Assembly (NCBI GenBank): GCA_025455245.1 | Contig: JALOMX010000086.1 | Span: 1-7,748, forward strand | Length of the DNA stretch: 7,748 nt | Direction of reading: 5' to 3' | Source: Chitinophagaceae bacterium | GTDB taxonomy: Bacteria; Bacteroidota; Bacteroidia; Chitinophagales; Chitinophagaceae | Shown here: piece by piece, positions 6,690-7,748 of the stretch | Position numbering within the stretch: position 1 is the first letter of the stretch | How the letters are laid out: each line of letters starts with the position of its first letter | The notes under the pieces: model-generated | Database searches by the model: none | What the model saw: only the letters and a program-made list of their open reading frames with translations | Told to the model about the DNA's origin: nothing | Program-made: the position numbers and the translations under genes

Positions 6690-6731
6690 AGGTCACCCAA
6701 ACCGGCATTTTTTCACTCTAAAATGCACTAT

Positions 6732-7748
6732 ATGAAAAAGAAATACCTGCCACGCCAAATTTTCGTTAGCGTGGTTTTTTTATTGTATTCAACCTTTTTA
6801 ATGGCCATTCTTTCGCAGGCGCAAAATGTTTCTTATAACGCCAATTCCATTCCCATCGGTGGGACCTTCAGCGCAGCCTTTGGTACCGATGCACTGAAGG
6901 TGAACAATGGCACGCATAACATCGGTATCGGCCATCAGGCGCTGCGGTCCAATACAACGGCCATCAACAATACCGTTATTGGCTACAATGCCATGTACAC
7001 CAATACCACCGGCGCCGAAAATGTAGCGCTTGGTACCCAAAGCCTTTACAGCAACTTATCGGGCAATTTTAATATAGGTATTGGCGTAAATGCGCTTTAT
7101 AATAATACTGCCTGGAGAAACATCGGCATTGGTTACTCAGCCATGTACTCCAATACTTCCGGAACCTATAACGTGGCAGTAGGATACCTCAGCCTGCATG
7201 ATAATACAACCGGCGTTAACAATATTGCCATTGGTGCAAACGCTTTGTTTTCGAATACCACTGCAACTGCTAATATAGCTATCGGGTATAATGCGCTGAA
7301 CAATAACACCACCAAAGGTTATTTGACGGCAGTAGGCAATGCGGCACTTTACGCCAATACCACCGGAACACAAAATTCTGCATTCGGCGCTGCAGCATTA
7401 TCCGGTAATACCGAAGGAGGCAACAATACGGCAGTTGGCTATTATGCGATGAAAGATAATATCAACGGAGGCCAAAACAGCAGCCTTGGCAGTCATGCGC
7501 TTGTTGATAATGTTTCGGGCAGCAATAATACCGCGCTCGGATACTTTGCACTACGCTACTATACATCCGGTTCGCAAAATGTGGCTACAGGCGTATACGC
7601 ACTGGAAGATAATACGACAGGCAATTATAACACCGCCTTTGGGTATGTGGCATTAAATAAAAATACGACCATAGGCTACCTGACCGCAATAGGCGCGTAT
7701 GCACTGACGAACAATACAACCGGTACGAAGAATACCGCACTCGGATCC
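6732..7748 (+). CDS. Secreted beta-roll repeat protein (NTAxGYxAL repeats), 5' part
   Basis: The frame is open from the ATG at 6732 to the right edge: 339 residues, no stop. The start 'MKKKYLPRQIFV' with a hydrophobic stretch to 'AILSQAQ' (about 25-31) is a typical Sec signal peptide. An in-frame ATG at 6723 would add only three residues and fits a signal peptide less well. From residue 47 onward the chain is made of 16-17 residue units, consensus N-T-A-x-G-Y-x-A-L-x-x-N-T-T-G-x-x, which resemble the heads of YadA-type adhesins and the shafts of tail-fibre-like proteins. A trimeric or monomeric left-handed beta-roll is the expected fold. No cysteine occurs in the visible part. Many Bacteroidota proteins of this type end in a coiled coil with a self-cleaving peptidase S74 (chaperone) domain; whether this one does lies outside the window. 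A surface fibre or adhesin role is inferred. It is transcribed away from the other secreted-protein unit. Confidence 0.85.
   Translation, partial: MKKKYLPRQIFVSVVFLLYSTFLMAILSQAQNVSYNANSIPIGGTFSAAFGTDALKVNNGTHNIGIGHQALRSNTTAINNTVIGYNAMYTNTTGAENVALGTQSLYSNLSGNFNIGIGVNALYNNTAWRNIGIGYSAMYSNTSGTYNVAVGYLSLHDNTTGVNNIAIGANALFSNTTATANIAIGYNALNNNTTKGYLTAVGNAALYANTTGTQNSAFGAAALSGNTEGGNNTAVGYYAMKDNINGGQNSSLGSHALVDNVSGSNNTALGYFALRYYTSGSQNVATGVYALEDNTTGNYNTAFGYVALNKNTTIGYLTAIGAYALTNNTTGTKNTALGS
6870..7748 (+). repeat. Tandem 51-bp (17-residue) coding repeats, 17 units plus a partial one
   Basis: Residues 47-339 of the repeat protein divide into a first 16-residue unit (47-62), sixteen further units starting at residues 63, 80, 97, 114, 130, 147, 164, 181, 198, 215, 232, 249, 266, 283, 300 and 317, and a partial unit (334-339). 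All are 17 residues except the first and the one at 114, which have 16. Invariant or nearly so are Gly at position 5, Leu/Met (once Ser-Leu) at 8-9 and Asn at 12; Thr-Thr-Gly at 13-15 is frequent. The DNA copies have diverged strongly through synonymous changes, so the conservation is at protein level. Confidence 0.88.

Larger units (their letters stand above)
5908..6722. other. Long divergent intergenic region without a convincing gene
   Basis: About 815 bp separate the starts of the - strand secreted-protein unit and the + strand repeat-protein gene. The left part (5908-6350) is strongly AT-rich with many A and T runs and several short inverted repeats: 5999-6015 CCTTC/GAAGG, 6047-6064, 6248-6273, and 6333-6352. 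The right part (about 6381-6545) is richer in G and C and holds the structured element described separately. The only open frames are a 31-codon + frame (6126-6221) and a 79-codon - frame (6303-6542). Neither has a protein-like composition or a recognisable motif. Promoter-like boxes lie near both ends. Confidence 0.6.

Noticed and set aside
6798..7373. Two - strand frames of about 80 codons opposite the repeat gene
   Set aside because: They are shadows of the regular codon pattern of the repeats and themselves show the same periodicity in reverse.
6870..7748. CRISPR array, because of regular spacing near 51 bp
   Set aside because: The copies are not identical at DNA level, there are no unique spacers, and the period is that of a continuous protein repeat.

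Overview
The window looks like chromosomal DNA of a Bacteroidota bacterium, probably of the Chitinophagia/Sphingobacteriia kind. The grounds are a GC content that looks mid-40s by eye, start codons mostly without Shine-Dalgarno sequences, -7-like boxes close to TAnnTTTG, and secreted proteins with 'VGIGTxNP', 'GAGKVLTSDxxG' and 'NTAxGYxAL' motifs that are typical of this phylum. This placement is inference; no rRNA or other marker gene is present.

Region 1 (1-2942, + strand) is a calcium-export pair. The C-terminal end of a Na+/Ca2+ exchanger-type (CaCA) antiporter runs in from the left edge, and its stop codon overlaps the start of a complete 854-residue P2A-type Ca2+ ATPase in a TGATG junction. 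A secondary and a primary Ca2+ exporter therefore appear to be translationally coupled.

Region 2 (3023-3616, - strand) is a convergent gene for a YdeI/OmpD-associated family protein. About 300 bp without a convincing gene follow. They hold a good intrinsic terminator (3846-3885, - strand) and a 41-codon open stretch of unknown meaning.

Region 3 (3924-5907, - strand) is a two-gene unit of secreted proteins: a 137-residue protein of unknown function, then a 505-residue glycine/asparagine-rich, tail-fibre-like surface protein. The terminator above closes the unit.

Region 4 (5908-6722) is about 815 bp with no convincing gene. It is AT-rich on the left with several inverted repeats. On the right is a GC-richer patch (6381-6516) that can fold as a hairpin followed by a three-way junction, with G-U pairs that favour the + strand. 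It lies between two divergent secreted-protein transcription units, each with a TAnnTTTA box near its start.

Region 5 (6732 to the right edge, + strand) is the start of a large secreted protein: a signal peptide, then at least seventeen copies of a 16-17 residue 'NTAxGYxALxxNTTGxx' repeat predicted to form a stacked beta-roll. The gene is cut off by the window end.

The least explained parts are the divergent secreted-protein locus (3924-7748) and the structured intergenic element inside it.
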